Shown here piece by piece: positions 24,196 to 36,873 of a stretch of 64,000 nt of DNA. The position numbers were made by a program, and so were the translations under genes. The stretch spans positions 6,950,501 through 7,014,500 of the forward strand of contig NC_083387.1 in the NCBI RefSeq assembly GCF_031755915.1, in the 5' to 3' direction. Position 1 is the first letter of the stretch, and each line of letters begins with the position of its first letter. The notes below the pieces were generated by a model. It was not told where the DNA came from, ran no database searches, and saw only the letters and a program-made list of their open reading frames with translations. This DNA comes from Ziziphus jujuba. Taxonomy: Eukaryota; Streptophyta; Magnoliopsida; Rosales; Rhamnaceae.

Positions 24196-26364
24196 TGTAC
24201 CATCCCGTCCCGAACAACATCTGAATTTTTTTCACATTGACCGAGGTCGAGTGGGTTTAACCACCGTTGACCAAGAGGGGTCAAAATTTGACTTTTTGAT
24301 CCGGATGGAATTTCTCTTTGACTGGGGTATCGTTACAAAGTATGCATCAACCCGAGTCCATAGATTAGTAGCACATTGAAAATAGAGCTACTTTTTGAAA
24401 ATTATGAGCAAAACAAGTTGAGATCCAAACTGTCCAAGCGGTGCCGGAGTTGACTTTTTGTTCATGCAAAATTGAGCTTTGAATCTTGCACGGTTGTGAA
24501 CTACTTGTTGATACGAGTTCATAGACTAGCATCATGCCCGAAACGGATATGTGGTTTACAAGTTATGGATCTGTAAAGTTTTTTTAATACTGTATTATTT
24601 TAATATTATTTTATATATATATATTTTTTTTTTTTTTTCCTTTTCCCCCACGTGGGAAAATGCCCCATGGGCTTCTTCTTCCTTTCTTCCTCTTCTTCCT
24701 TCTTCTCATTCTCTCTTCATTTCTCCTTCCCGTCAATCTCTCTCTCTCCTTGCTGCATCTTTTCCGGCCATCGGACGGCCACATGCGCTGGCTACCGGTG
24801 AAGCCCAGCTATCGACGAGCTCAGCTTCCAAGTTTGGTGGCCGACCGACCGGCGATGAGCCCAGATCAGCAACTGAAGCCGGCAGCGGCTCATTTTGTTT
24901 TTCCGGCGATTTCGTTATTTTCCGACCAACCCAGTCCGATTTCATACCCTATTCCCCCTATTTTGGACCTCCTGAGCTCGATTTTGAGGTCCATTCAGCT
25001 CAATTCCTTGCCATTTGGGAGACACAACAAGTTGAAGTTCGGCTGAAAGCTTTCGTCCACTTTCCGGCCACCTCTGGTCGAGTTGAGTCCAACGGAGATT
25101 GGTAACGTATTCCTCGTCCCCTTAGCTTTCCTTTGATACCTTATTTATGAATTTTGGGCACCGTTTGTGTTAAACCCCCCGAGTACCGAATATTATTTAT
25201 CCAAATAAAATATTAATTTATTTGATCCTGTGTAATATTGTTGTTCTAGGAGCACGTGTGAGTCGTAGAATTGACCCTATGGAGGATCTTGGTTGGATTG
25301 CATACTCGAGGTGAGTGACCCACCTTCAAAATTATTTTCGGATGTTAAATTAATTATATTTTGGAATATTCTAATATTTGAATGTTTTTATTCTATGTTA
25401 ATTATTAGATAAATTGTGAATTAAATTTTGATGCCAATATTTGAATTAATTGAAATATATGATTTTTGATAAATTATGGAAATCTAAATTTTATGAAATG
25501 TTATATTTAAAGGAATTGTGGATTTAATATTATTTGATTTATTATGGGATTTATTTATGAGAATTTTGATTGTTGTAGATTTTATGATGTTTAAATGACA
25601 TATTTGATTCAAATTTTTTTTTTTGAAGGTTTGAGAAAGAAATATTGATTTAAATTATTATGTTTCAAAAATATTATGCCATTGGAAAATTTGTATATTT
25701 AAATTGATGGAATTGAGAGTTGATGGATTTAAAATTGATGGAATTTATGCGATGGATTTATGATGATGATTTATAAAGTAGTTGTGAAAAATTTACGGGT
25801 TTAATTGGATAGAATAAACGGTGGTATTTATGAGATTTTGAGGTTTGAAAATAAATATATTGATTTTATGATTTTTAGATGCACCATACACGTACTGATG
25901 TTCTGTATATATGGATATGATTAGCGCGCAGGTGGATGTGATGAGTGCGTAGGTGGGTGTGAATAGCACACAGGTGATTATGGAGTTGTCCTGTGGTTGC
26001 CATCGGATGAGGGTAGGCCACCCCTCCACGGCTGGGACACCTGTTTGCAGCGGCGCGGTGGGACGCCACGCTACCTTATACCGATTTCTCTCTTTAACCT
26101 CCTGTCTGGCGATGCTTGGGATGCTGGGTACCATTGGCGTCACTGGTATATAGTGGGTGCATCAAATGGTTTTCACGACGTGATTTTAATCATACAATAT
26201 TACCACAAATTTAGTGCACTTCAAAATATTACCACGACGTGATTTTAATCATACAGCCCTTAGGGGAGGTTCTGCAGGATTTTCTATTGGAAGGTCCGGT
26301 AGGATTTCCTTGAAATCAGGACTTGTCTAGGGTTCCGGTGAGAGATCTTGGACGGATCCTGACA
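24196..26364. mobile_element. Solo LTR (2169 bp)
   Basis: The element begins TGTACCATCCCGTCC and ends GGATCCTGACA, that is 5'-TG...CA-3', and is flanked by an exact 5-bp target duplication ATCAA (24191-24195 and 26365-26369). No internal retrotransposon region or second LTR lies next to it, which fits LTR-LTR recombination. The interior has a CT-rich, then GC-rich block (24650-25100) that yields meaningless open frames, and a T-rich block with a TATA-like run at 24612-24622. LTR size and base pattern suggest a large plant retrotransposon, but the superfamily cannot be told without internal genes. Confidence 0.85.
26174..26256. repeat. 58-bp duplication inside the solo LTR
   Basis: cacgacgtgattttaatcat occurs at 26174 and 26232, spaced by about 58 bp with related A/T-rich sequence between. 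Confidence 0.7.
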
Positions 26365-26369
26365 ATCAA

Positions 26370-27922
26370 ACATATTGGTTACTAATATTGTTGTATTACG
26401 GGATAACCAATCAATATTCTTTAAACTGCATTTAACAATTTCTTTTATAATATTTAGTAGGAGCTCCCAGTTCTCCTTCTTTCACCTAGATAGAAATGGT
26501 TTTCCTTTCCATCAGCATTATCTATTCAATGAGATAGGTCCACCAGCAAGTAATGCTTGTTTATGTTTATCTCATTCAGATTTTAAATTACAGCTTAAAT
26601 TCTTAGACAAAAAGTAACTCACTACTCTACTTTTTGCACAAATTAAAACTAATGCACAACGTCTAGCTATGACCATGTTTTAGGAAGATTAAATGTGTGA
26701 TGCAATGAAAATCAAAAATATAAATTTACGATAAGAAGCAATACAACAAACAACCACTATGTCCATTAAAAATGACACCTCTAGTTATTAGAATATTATG
26801 ACCATGGGAAGACAATGACTAATTGAAAACAAAAATGTAAAATTCATTTTAAAGAAATAAATAATAAAAGTTGAAAGGTTACTTTTTTCATACATAACAC
26901 GACTTACGTATGTTTGGTGATCTACCTTAAAGTAGCACATAAAACAATTTTAATATTGTTTCATTTTGGCAAATTTACATATTTCTTCAATTGCATAACT
27001 TAATATAGAGCCACCTTTAATAGCATTTAAACAGCACAAACAAATCTATGGTGTGGGGGTTGGATCACACCTACACTGCACAATTGAAAATTTTTTTCTT
27101 TTGTTTTTGTTTTCTTAAAATATTGCTTCTTCTTTATTTTGGGTTTGAAATAGCGTAGCTGCTATTTACACCTAAGGCGGTCCAATGCCCTTTTTGATGA
27201 AGGCCTTTGATAACATTACCGATACCAAAGGACTTTTAATTGGTATGAGGAGGGAAACGCCTGACATCTTTGTTGAGCTCAATTTGTGCGGCATTCAAAT
27301 TAATATCTATGAGCATTGATGTTCATGTAAGTTTTAATAACAATTATGTGTTTGATAGTTTGTATGAATTGTGTTGATGTGTTGTTTAATTGACTTTTAT
27401 ATGCTTGACAATTTGATTGTTTAAGTTGATGTGCAGTTCTATTTGGTTATATTGTTGTTGTAAAAAAATTAGAGAATACAAAACCAATTCATTCCATTTA
27501 TTTAGTGTATCCTATCCACAATTTTCAACGTAAATACAAGTTTTGAGTTGTTGAATCTTCCCATATATTATAATCCTTAAAAATGTAGTTGGTCAATGCA
27601 TAATTTTTTGTTGAACACAATTCATTACCTTTTCTTTTTCTCCTTTAACAACTCTAATTTTTAACAGTGTAACTAATGTCATACTTAATTGTTGATTATT
27701 GTAGGAAAAGAAACAGAATTTAATCTATAGTAAAATTAGATTTTATGAAAAATAATACCTCAAATCATATGGTACAATATTGACACATAAAGAACATAGA
27801 TTTCTTAGCATAGTTCAACCTTTGCATCTGCAATGGCATTGACATTTGGAAACATTTGGAAACATATCATTGTTAAATTTTAGCATTGACCTCTTTTGGT
27901 GTCTCCAATGGGGGCATTGTCA

Positions 27923-27964
<42 letters not shown>

Positions 27965-29240
27965 TTTTTTTTTTTGGGGACATTGTATCCTACATCAATG
28001 TATTTGGTATTCATTATCATTTGATATTTAAATTATTATCATTTTGCTTTTAATTGATAAAAGTGGATCTAATTACCATTTAACAATAATTATAATTTGA
28101 TAATGATATTTTTTTTCACATATCAATGAAAGATTAAATAAAATTTGATATTAACATTAACATTTACCATTAGAGTTCATGTCAATTTCAATTTTTTTTA
28201 AATAGTAATTTTAAAATGCAGAAAAACCAAAACCAATAAAACATATGTTGTTTGGGCTACGATATTTGTGCCAAATAATACCCCAAATCAAATGGGTCAA
28301 TATCGACATATAATTTTGGATATCTAAACTTTATATTTATTGGTCGTGTACTTTTCATCAAAAAATATATATATAAATATGTATATATATATATATATAT
28401 ATATGTATAATTGGTCGTATCCATACTTCCCTGCCTAAATATCTAATATAGTATTTTTATTTTTATTTTTAAGAAAAAATGGAATGGTAATGAATAATGA
28501 TTGAATGCAGGGCCCATTACAACTTTTTAGTTTAAGAAAACGTGTGGGATAGGCCAAGCCTAATAAGGGGTTATTTATATCAAGCCCATCATGGTCCGGG
28601 GCTGTACGCAACCGCGATTAATCGGAAACTCTAAAGCACATTATGTATAATATATACCAGCCATCAAATTTGAAGGCGACCAATTTGACTCTCAGACGGC
28701 ACAGCCAAATGCGCAACGGAGAAGTTTTTTTCTTGCACTGTATTGTTTTCAAATATTTTGGACAAATAATGCATGATGTCGAATTTTTTAAACGAATGAA
28801 TAACTCTTTTTTTAATTAGTCGTTCTTAGCTACTTTGCAAAAATATATATACAAAGTATAAAAAGGGTAGTTAATGAGATTATATTAACAAGCAAAATTT
28901 AGAATTTTGGTAGATCATAATTATAATGATTAGAAAGTAAACATAATTGATTATAAACAGAAATTCGTTTGTAGTTGTATAGTACGGCTTTCAAATGGTA
29001 TTAGCTAATGTGTATAATAATGTGGCTTTTGATTATGATCCTTACATATGGAGGATAGGATGGAGAAGTGAATTGCGTGCAGGTAAAGGTAGAGCCGTAG
29101 AGGAAATTATGATGGTTCACACTCTTTTTGTGTTTTCAGGTTTTTAACAATATTATATAACATGTATATATGACATCCAATTCATCTATATATTATATAT
29201 TATATATTTTATTACAAAATATATATATTATACTTGTGTA
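26370..29240. other. Intergenic region upstream of XTH
   Basis: No gene is supported. A (GT)n microsatellite at 27924-27961 is followed by a T-run. (TA)n tracts lie at about 28366-28405 and 29187-29230. The segment at 27140-27300 has higher complexity but no recognisable frame. Confidence 0.5.
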
Positions 29241-29242
29241 AG

Positions 29243-29252
29243 TATATAAATA
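29243..29252 (+). promoter_or_regulatory. Probable TATA box of the XTH gene
   Basis: TATATAAATA lies 75-84 bp upstream of the XTH ATG, a normal distance for a short 5' leader. The region is AT-rich, so chance matches are common. Confidence 0.5.
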
Positions 29253-29326
29253 TACCTGTGTTTCGAACAAGCAATTACAATACCAGTTACTAACTATTAG
29301 GGTTTTGTCCATAGAAGAAGAATTAG

Positions 29327-30145
29327 ATGGGTTTTGCCATGGTGGTGTTGTTTTTGTTCTATTACCTCTTACAACAATATTGTTGGGTTGCAGGTGCTGA
29401 AAACGCTGACATTAACTTTTATCAGAATTATGATGTTACATGGGGATTTGATCATGTTTTGGCTTTAAACCGAGGGAGGCAAATTCAGCTATCTATGGAT
29501 TTGTCCTCTGGTTAGTATATATAATCTCTAGATACCTTCTCATATATAATATTCGATATTATACTGCTCAAGTACTATTTTCTCATGCATTTGTTATGGA
29601 GTGATCATGGCCCTTTTTTTTATAAGCTCAAAAAGCAATAAAAGGAGTTTTTTCTCATGCAGATTTATTATTTTTTCGTTTTGTATATATGATTTATACG
29701 GCCAACCTAACTAATTATATATGACTAGTCTTCGGATAAGAGATGCTAACATGCACGCTCTCTCTCTCTCTCTCTCTGTTTCCATTTAGTGATCATAATA
29801 TATAGTAAATTAATAAATCTTATTCACACTATATATATACATAAAAGAAAAAATAAATTAATTTGAAGCAACAAGTTAAAATTTCTCCTACGAAAACAAA
29901 GTGCGTATTAATTATAAGCACCCTTTTTTAAGAAATTAATGACTTTTTATTTATTTATTCACGTACTTTAACGCAGGAGCTGGGTTTGAATCCAAGCAAA
30001 GCTATGGTTCTGGATTCTTTCATATGAAAATCAAGTTGCCAGACAGGAATACGGCAGGCGTTGTCACAGCTTTCTATGTGAATATATTCTTTCATCATCA
30101 TTTGTTATAATTATTTTTTTATTTTGCTTATACGGTTAATACATG

Positions 30146-30176
<31 letters not shown>

Positions 30177-30941
30177 GACACAAATGAAATTAGGAAATTG
30201 TCAATATTAATTCAAAATATTTTCCTGTGCAGCTAACTTCGAAAGGTAATAATCATGACGAATTGGATTTTGAATTTTTGGGTAACGTAGAAGGAAAGCC
30301 ATATACACTGCAAACGAATGTGTTTGTAAACGGTCAAGGAAATAGAGAGCAAAGAATTACCCTCTGGTTTGACCCAACCGCAGATTATCATCTTTACGGA
30401 ATTCTTTGGAACGAACACCAAATTGTGTAAGCATATATCATCATCATCAACCATAAGCTTTTTTATATATATAAATATATGTATATATATATATATATGT
30501 TCCATTTATATAATTTTGGTGTTGTTGATAAATTTAATTATCAGATTCCGAGTGGACGATGTTCCGATTAGAGTGTTCAAGAATAACAGGAACATAGGAG
30601 TTGATTACCCATCACAGCCAATGAAAATAGAAGGAAGCCTATGGGATGGAGAGAGCTGGGCAACTGATGGAGGCAAAACAAAGACTGACTGGAGCTATGC
30701 ACCATTCAAAGCTCAGTTCCAAGGATTTTCCATCAATGGCTGCCCTATTACTAACGACAAGTCGCTTATACCACAACAATGTTACTCTTCCTCGTATTGG
30801 TGGAACGGACAGAGGTACTGGAATTTGGACCATCACCAGCAGAGAAAATATGAGAATGTTAGGAAAACTTACATGCACTATGATTATTGTACTGATAGGT
30901 CTCGCTACCCTATACCTCCCCCGGAGTGCCTTCACCCTTAG
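29327..30941 (+). CDS. Xyloglucan endotransglucosylase/hydrolase (XTH)
   Basis: Four exons, 29327-29510, 29977-30077, 30233-30426 and 30545-30941, join in frame to 291 residues. The protein starts with a hydrophobic signal peptide (about 1-24, ending CWVAGA), as expected for a secreted cell-wall enzyme. A GH16 domain carries the active-site motif [11 protein letters not shown] at 103-113, with Glu105 as nucleophile and Glu109 as acid/base; most family members have Ile where this one has Leu106. The XET_C region follows ([12 protein letters not shown], then [13 protein letters not shown]). XTHs cut xyloglucan and rejoin it to another chain, or hydrolyse it, in wall loosening and repair. The N-glycosylation site often found just after the motif is absent (GNVEG). 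Exon phases and borders agree; the last codon is TAG. Confidence 0.95.
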
Positions 30942-31630
30942 GCACCTATGAAAATGAACTGCCCCTCAAGCGGGACACTCCAAAAGCTCCAACAATAAAC
31001 ATTGTAATATCAGTGATTTCTCACAAATTTGTGATGAATTTGTTATCTTTTATTTTAGTTTAGCACAAAAATGAAAGCTACAAATTAGTGATAATAGCTT
31101 TTTCTTTGATTTTTTTTTTTTTTTGTTTATTAGCACATATTATTAATTATTACATTTACCATAAGAATATATTTTATTTATTACAAATAAAACAATGTAA
31201 ATTTTTGTTCCCAAAGAAGAGCTAGATGAAGAAATAATTCCTTCTATGCGGTCATACTTGATAACAAAAAAAACATAAAAGTTATTTGTATGTTAGGAAC
31301 ATAAATATATAAATATGAAATAAAATTAAATAATCAATTGTAAATATAATTATAGATCATCCAAAGCAGTTTTAAAAAAACTATATTAAGAAACTGATAA
31401 AAGAACCGTCCAGTAAACCGAGTCTGAATCCCAGCCTGAAGCCCAAGGCCCAGAGTCCAAACCCAAACTCCAAAAGCCCAAATCCCGAGGCCACTCTATA
31501 GCTGTGCGACACACTGAGTCTTTGCTAGTTCTCTGACCAATTTGGAGCACTGCTCTAATGGCGGATTGAGTGCCTAATCTCGTAGCACGGACACGGTCGC
31601 AGTACTCCCAATCGTACCCATCTCATCCAA
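30942..31630. other. XTH 3' region and PIG-T upstream region
   Basis: Holds the presumed XTH 3' UTR (AT-rich, with a T-run near 31110) and the PIG-T promoter. A short C-rich tract of repeated 'gcccaa' words (31435-31500) is the only compositional change. No further gene is seen. Confidence 0.5.
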
Positions 31631-34600
31631 ATGGCTGTACTACCTTTCAGACGGGTTTTTGTATTTTTTTTCATACTCTGTTTCTCATTGTTCTATGCCA
31701 GTGTCGCCCTCGGATCGGGCATTGACGATGAAGAATTCTCGGAAGAGTTGCTGCTGAGACCCTTGCCAGATCGCAAGGTTCTATCCCACTTCCAGTTCCG
31801 GAGCAGAGCTCCTCCCAACAGCTCTAATGGCCGCCACCACCATCTTTTCCCCAAAGCGATCTCCCAGCTGGTACATGCTTGCCCTCTCTTTTTGCACCTT
31901 CTTTCCATACAGTCAGTAACATCTTTGATCTTGTAGATTCCTTTTTTTGTTTATTTGTAAATATTGGAAAAGTTGTCTAATCTAGTTAGTTAAGAGGGTG
32001 CGTAGTTTGTATTTCTGTTGGTTAAATTATTCAGTCAGCATTAGATTTGGTTTGTCATCTTGGCCTGTTGTGTTTATCTTATGGATTGGATTGTTTTCAG
32101 TTTTAGCGGTGAAATTGAAATTAGGGTTTAAAGTTTTTGCTTAGGTGACCTAAACTTCGGACAGAGACCATTTATCATAGTTTCTGTCTCAGTTCTTTGC
32201 ATCTCTGTGCGTGTGTTTTTTCCCGATTAGGCAAGTCGGAATTTTTTTTTTTAAGGAACAACTTAATGTATCTTTATGGAATCAACCAGCTAATAAGTGG
32301 TAATTAATCATTTATCTGTTGTGATATGATTAGTGAAATACTAATCATTTGGTATATAATTATAAATCTATATGGGAACATTCTATGTCACATTCAAATC
32401 ACATACACAACTGCCCTTTTGCCATGTCCCGTTAATTCTCACATCCCTGTTTTTCGGGGGGTTCTGTTATTATTTTTACTTGTTTTTTTCGCTTATCAGA
32501 ATTTCTTTTTTATCCTCGTTGTAAAACCAACTTAACAAAATACTAATAACATGTAGGATAGTGTTGCTTCGACAGGTTCAGAAATTTCGATTAAAAGAAA
32601 TGGAATTATCTTTCACACAAGGTCGCTGGAACTATGACCTATGGGGTGGGTTTGACCCCATATCAAGCAACAATGCCAAGCCTCCTGGAGTTGAGTTGTG
32701 GGCTGTCTTTGATGTCCCTCAACATCATGTTGATTCTTCATGGAAAAATTTAACCCATGCTCTTTCAGGCCTTTTCTGTGCTTCAATCAACTTCCTGGAG
32801 TCTTCTACCACTTATTCTGCTCCTGACTGGGGTTTTCGCCCTGCTTCAGGCCGTTTGAGATACGGTACATTGCCCCGGGAGGCTGTTTGCACTGAGAACT
32901 TAACTCCCTGGCTGAAGTTGCTTCCTTGTCGAGATAAAGCTGGGGTTGCTGCATTAATGGATAGACCGTCTATCTACAAAGGATTTTATCATTCCCAACG
33001 ATTACATTTGACATCAACTGAATTTGACTCAGACGATGTAGATTCAGGCATTGTATTAGAACAAACACTTACAGTTGTTCTACAAACTAATGGTAAGAAA
33101 GCTGTTTTGACTTCTCAGGAAACAAAATTACAACCAAGCTGGTCCTTGACTACAATGTTTGGGAGGAAAATCAATGGGAGATGTGTTCTTGCGAAGTCTA
33201 GTAATGTGTACCTTCAGCTTGATAGGGGGCTAGTTGCTGTATTGAATAATTTGCAGAAAGAAAATGAGATATCTGCTCCTGGTAATTTAGCTTATGAAGC
33301 TTCAAGGAGTAACCATGGGTTTGAATTGTCTGTTAAGCCTGATAGGGTATTAGAAGAAGCTGAATCACAAGGGAAAAACCCATCAGTTCTTTATGAATTT
33401 GCTGTGGGAAAGTACAGTAACTCTGAGTCATTTGATTTAGGCCTAACATGGAAGCTTCCTGTAGTTTGGTCATGTCAACAAGCACCTTTAAGTGCTAGTA
33501 GATTCTTGATGGGAAGTGGGAATGAAAGGGGTGCTATTGCAATATCTTGGAAATCCTCACAATTGAGTCAGCAGTTATTGCATCCTGATGTGATTGAAGA
33601 GAACTGCAAATTGCAAGTTAATGTTTTCCAAGTTGTGCCTTGGTATATTAAGGTGTATTATCATACGCTACAAGTATTTGTTGATGAAAGACTAGAAGCA
33701 GTTTCAGATATTGTTGAAAAGATTCGTGTTTCACCTTCTGAAGACAAGGTGTCACCTGGGGTGATGGAAATGATCCTTAAATTTCCTTGTGGCATGAAAT
33801 CAGCTGCTATTACTTTAGAATTTGATAAGGTACACCCTTGGCCTTTAAAAAGAATTGATATAGCTTTGATTGCTTGTGGCTGAATCTTGAATCTGGTTAT
33901 CATGTAAATCATGGAATTTTGGTAGCATATGAAGATGTCAGATAGAGACATATAGTAAGACGAACTTTGATTCCCAAAAAAAAAAAAAAAAAAAAAAAAT
34001 TGCTCATTGTAGAAAAGTTGTTTTCCTTGCATATGCTACTGAAAATTGTTATACGTATTTTGTTGATTATGACTGTTGAAATGATAATACATCTACGTAA
34101 TTCATACCAAGATTCTGAATGCTACCAAGTGGGTGCATCCTTGTACCTTTGATGGCATAAGAATATTATCTCTGATAAGAATCTAGCTTTCCTAGTTAAG
34201 AGTGGTTGTTTCTTTATAAATAGGGCTCTCAAGAACCCTAAGAAGCTTACTATTAGTGATATTGAATGATATAGTGTTTAGTTTCATTTTTCATTTTAAT
34301 ATTTCCTGGTTTTGTCTTTTACTTTGTGGTTTTACATTGGGTCCTGCATCACTGAATTATGTTATATTTTCAAGAGTGCCTGTTGTATGTCTTTGTAATG
34401 TTGATAATGTGATTGATGCTGAGAAGAGCTATCACATTTTCCCTCTTGGAATGTGATCTAGAATATGATTTTGCTGTAGTTTCTTCTTTATATGTTGCAT
34501 ATTTCCTTACTCGGTGAAATTATTTTGTCTTTTTAGGGATTTTTGCATATTGATGAATATCCTCCAGATGCTAATCAAGGGTTTGACATTCCATCAGCTT

Positions 34601-35455
34601 TAATAAGCTATCCCAACTTTCATGCTAGCATACAATTTGTTGAAGATAAATCTTTGGACAAGTCACCCATTTTGGCCAAATTTCAGGTATCATAAACTCT
34701 TTCTATAATTGGTTATAGAAGTGTCCAATCTGTTGATGGTTTTCATTTATTTACTTTGCTGTTGGGGTTTGTGATGCAGGAAAAGAGTTCTGTTCGGTCT
34801 TACACGGAAGTATTACTGGTACCATTGACAACACCTGATTTTAGCATGCCTTATAATGTCATCACCATTACGTGCACAGTATTTGCGTTGTATTTTGGAT
34901 CTCTACTCAATGTACTACGAAGGCGTGTTGGTGAGGAGGAAAGATTACTCAAGAGTAAAGGTAACTCTCTTTCTTTTAAGTAGAAAATTATAGATTCACA
35001 GTAAGAATACATGTTTCCGTGGAATAACAAGAAAGCAGCGATCTCATGGTTTAAGATCATTGCACCAATAATGTAAATAATCATCAGGGTTGGTGTATAC
35101 CACATAATTTAGGTTTGTTACGCTGGATTCTTATTAGCTTTCACAACTGCCCAAACTTTTCTAGTTTTATTGGTGTGTGAACTTTCATTATTTTATTCAA
35201 AAATGTTCTTGTTGTCCAAGATCAAGTTTTGACTATATGTGAACAATAAAAGTACATAAGGACATTTTGTTTTCTAAGCATTGATGAAGTGGTTTAGTTT
35301 TCAGAGCAAGTCTATATTCTTACACATAATCATCAATTTGTGTTGTGTGTGTGTGTGTGCTCCTTTTTTCATAAGCATCAACAGTTATGTTATGCTAAAT
35401 ATCTAACCATCTCCATTTTTCATTTTGGGTAGCCAAGAAGCTTTGTTAGATCTAA

Positions 35456-35486
<31 letters not shown>

Positions 35487-35747
35487 GCAACAATTAGCTC
35501 GTCCTGTGTTATTTCTGTATTTCACTTGCTTACAGTTCCCATCTCCTGATGTTTGCTTGCAGCTGCCAAGAAAACCGGTCAGCTTCCACAACTCCTATTG
35601 AAGTTATCTGCCAAGCTTAGGGGAAGATCATTGGAAACACCTCAATCATCCTCAACTTCATCGTCCTTTGTCAGTTCAAAACTAATACTTAAAGTTATAC
35701 TAGTGGCTGGGCTTGCTGTTGCGTGGCAATTTTATTTTGCATCTTAA
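31631..35747 (+). CDS. GPI transamidase subunit PIG-T / Gpi16
   Basis: Five exons, 31631-31870, 32576-33829, 34537-34686, 34780-34960 and 35563-35747, join in frame to 669 residues, about the normal plant PIG-T length. Sequence such as [18 protein letters not shown] [54 protein letters not shown] and [16 protein letters not shown] is typical of the family. A signal peptide occupies about 1-28; a membrane span lies near 574-594 (before [10 protein letters not shown]) and a hydrophobic tail at about 648-667. PIG-T is the lumenal subunit that stabilises the ER transamidase complex attaching GPI anchors to proteins. The model reads past the apparent TGA at 33881 because a donor (aag|gtacac) precedes it. 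The gene is convergent with TOC1. Confidence 0.95.
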
Positions 35748-36873
35748 CACTAGTTAGACAAGAGCATGTGTTTTTGTGTACAATATGTTCCTGTTAGGTG
35801 CCTTACTGTACAATATAGCTCTCCAGGTTCAAGTCTAGAGCCCTAATTTTATGGTAGGGCGTACTAAAAAGTTAAAATCATCCTGAAAGAACTTATTATG
35901 TTTTTGTCAATTTAGACCATCTCATTTTACAGCAATCAATTCTAGAACTGTAGTGAAGGAAATGGGATTGTAGGTGAAATATTCAGCTTTGAGTTTAAAT
36001 TTGATGGTGTAAATGGTTGAGTTTTGAGGATACAAGTTATAATACGTTAACTAACTATATTAGTACCATAACCAACAATACCTTTCAAGACTAATGTGGT
36101 TGTCAAACTTGCCATAACATATGTATACCTTACTGTTTTATTGAAATCTACATGTAGGCTTCGAACTTAGTTTTACAGACTTTGCAAATACCGTCTTATT
36201 TTGCTAAGAGGGCAAGTAATTTGTGATGCAACGACAGTTTATTCAAATTTTTTTAAGTTCTACATAAGCGAAAGAAAAAGGGGAGAGAATAGTAATTCAA
36301 GATTGGAGAGAATAGTAATTCAAGATTTGTTCTTTTCATTTGAATAGAATAAAAGTTTCATACAAGATGAATTTCTCCTTTGCATTTATGAAATTTCCAA
36401 CATTCTTTCATATAGTTTAAATAATAATAATAATAATAAAAAAGAAAATGGGTAGACTAACCATGTTGCTTGATTGGATTTTGAACATGGAAATGATTAA
36501 AGAACAGAATGCTTGCGGCAGTTTCAATTTGTGTAAGTATCCAATTTATGGGCCCTGTTGGGTGGTCCTTTTGAGTCATACCAAAACTAAATGAAGTGAC
36601 AAAAGGATAAGTTTAGAATGATGTGCGGCAGAGAGATTTGGTTAAACTAATACTTGGAACCAAATTGTAGTTTTGATGCGTATCCCTTCTTTAAACCATT
36701 TTCCAGAGCATCAAAGATGCAGAGACTATAACAAAAAGCTAAAAACAACAACAAAGGAGATATATCGCATCTTTTGTAATTTAAACAATCCTCCCTAAAA
36801 TAACCATCCAATATGAGATTAATTACCCAGATGCACCCTTTCCAAGAGGAATCCCTCGGTGCAAGTATTTTCA
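35748..36873. other. Convergent 3' region between PIG-T and TOC1
   Basis: Contains both 3' UTRs. A 22-bp phrase (ggagagaatagtaattcaag) is directly duplicated at about 36282-36325, and an (ATA)n tract lies at 36420-36439. No coding frame is supported. Confidence 0.5.

Noticed and set aside
24551..25105. 184- and 128-codon open frames
   Set aside because: They lie in the GC-rich interior of the solo LTR, overlap in different frames and show no gag or other protein motif.
32561..33883. PIG-T exon 2 as a self-contained 440-residue gene
   Set aside because: The apparent start and the TGA at 33881 lie in introns. Splice sites at 32575 and 33830 join it to the neighbouring PIG-T exons in frame.
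33661..34032. 123-codon - strand frame
   Set aside because: Antisense of PIG-T exon 2 and its intron.
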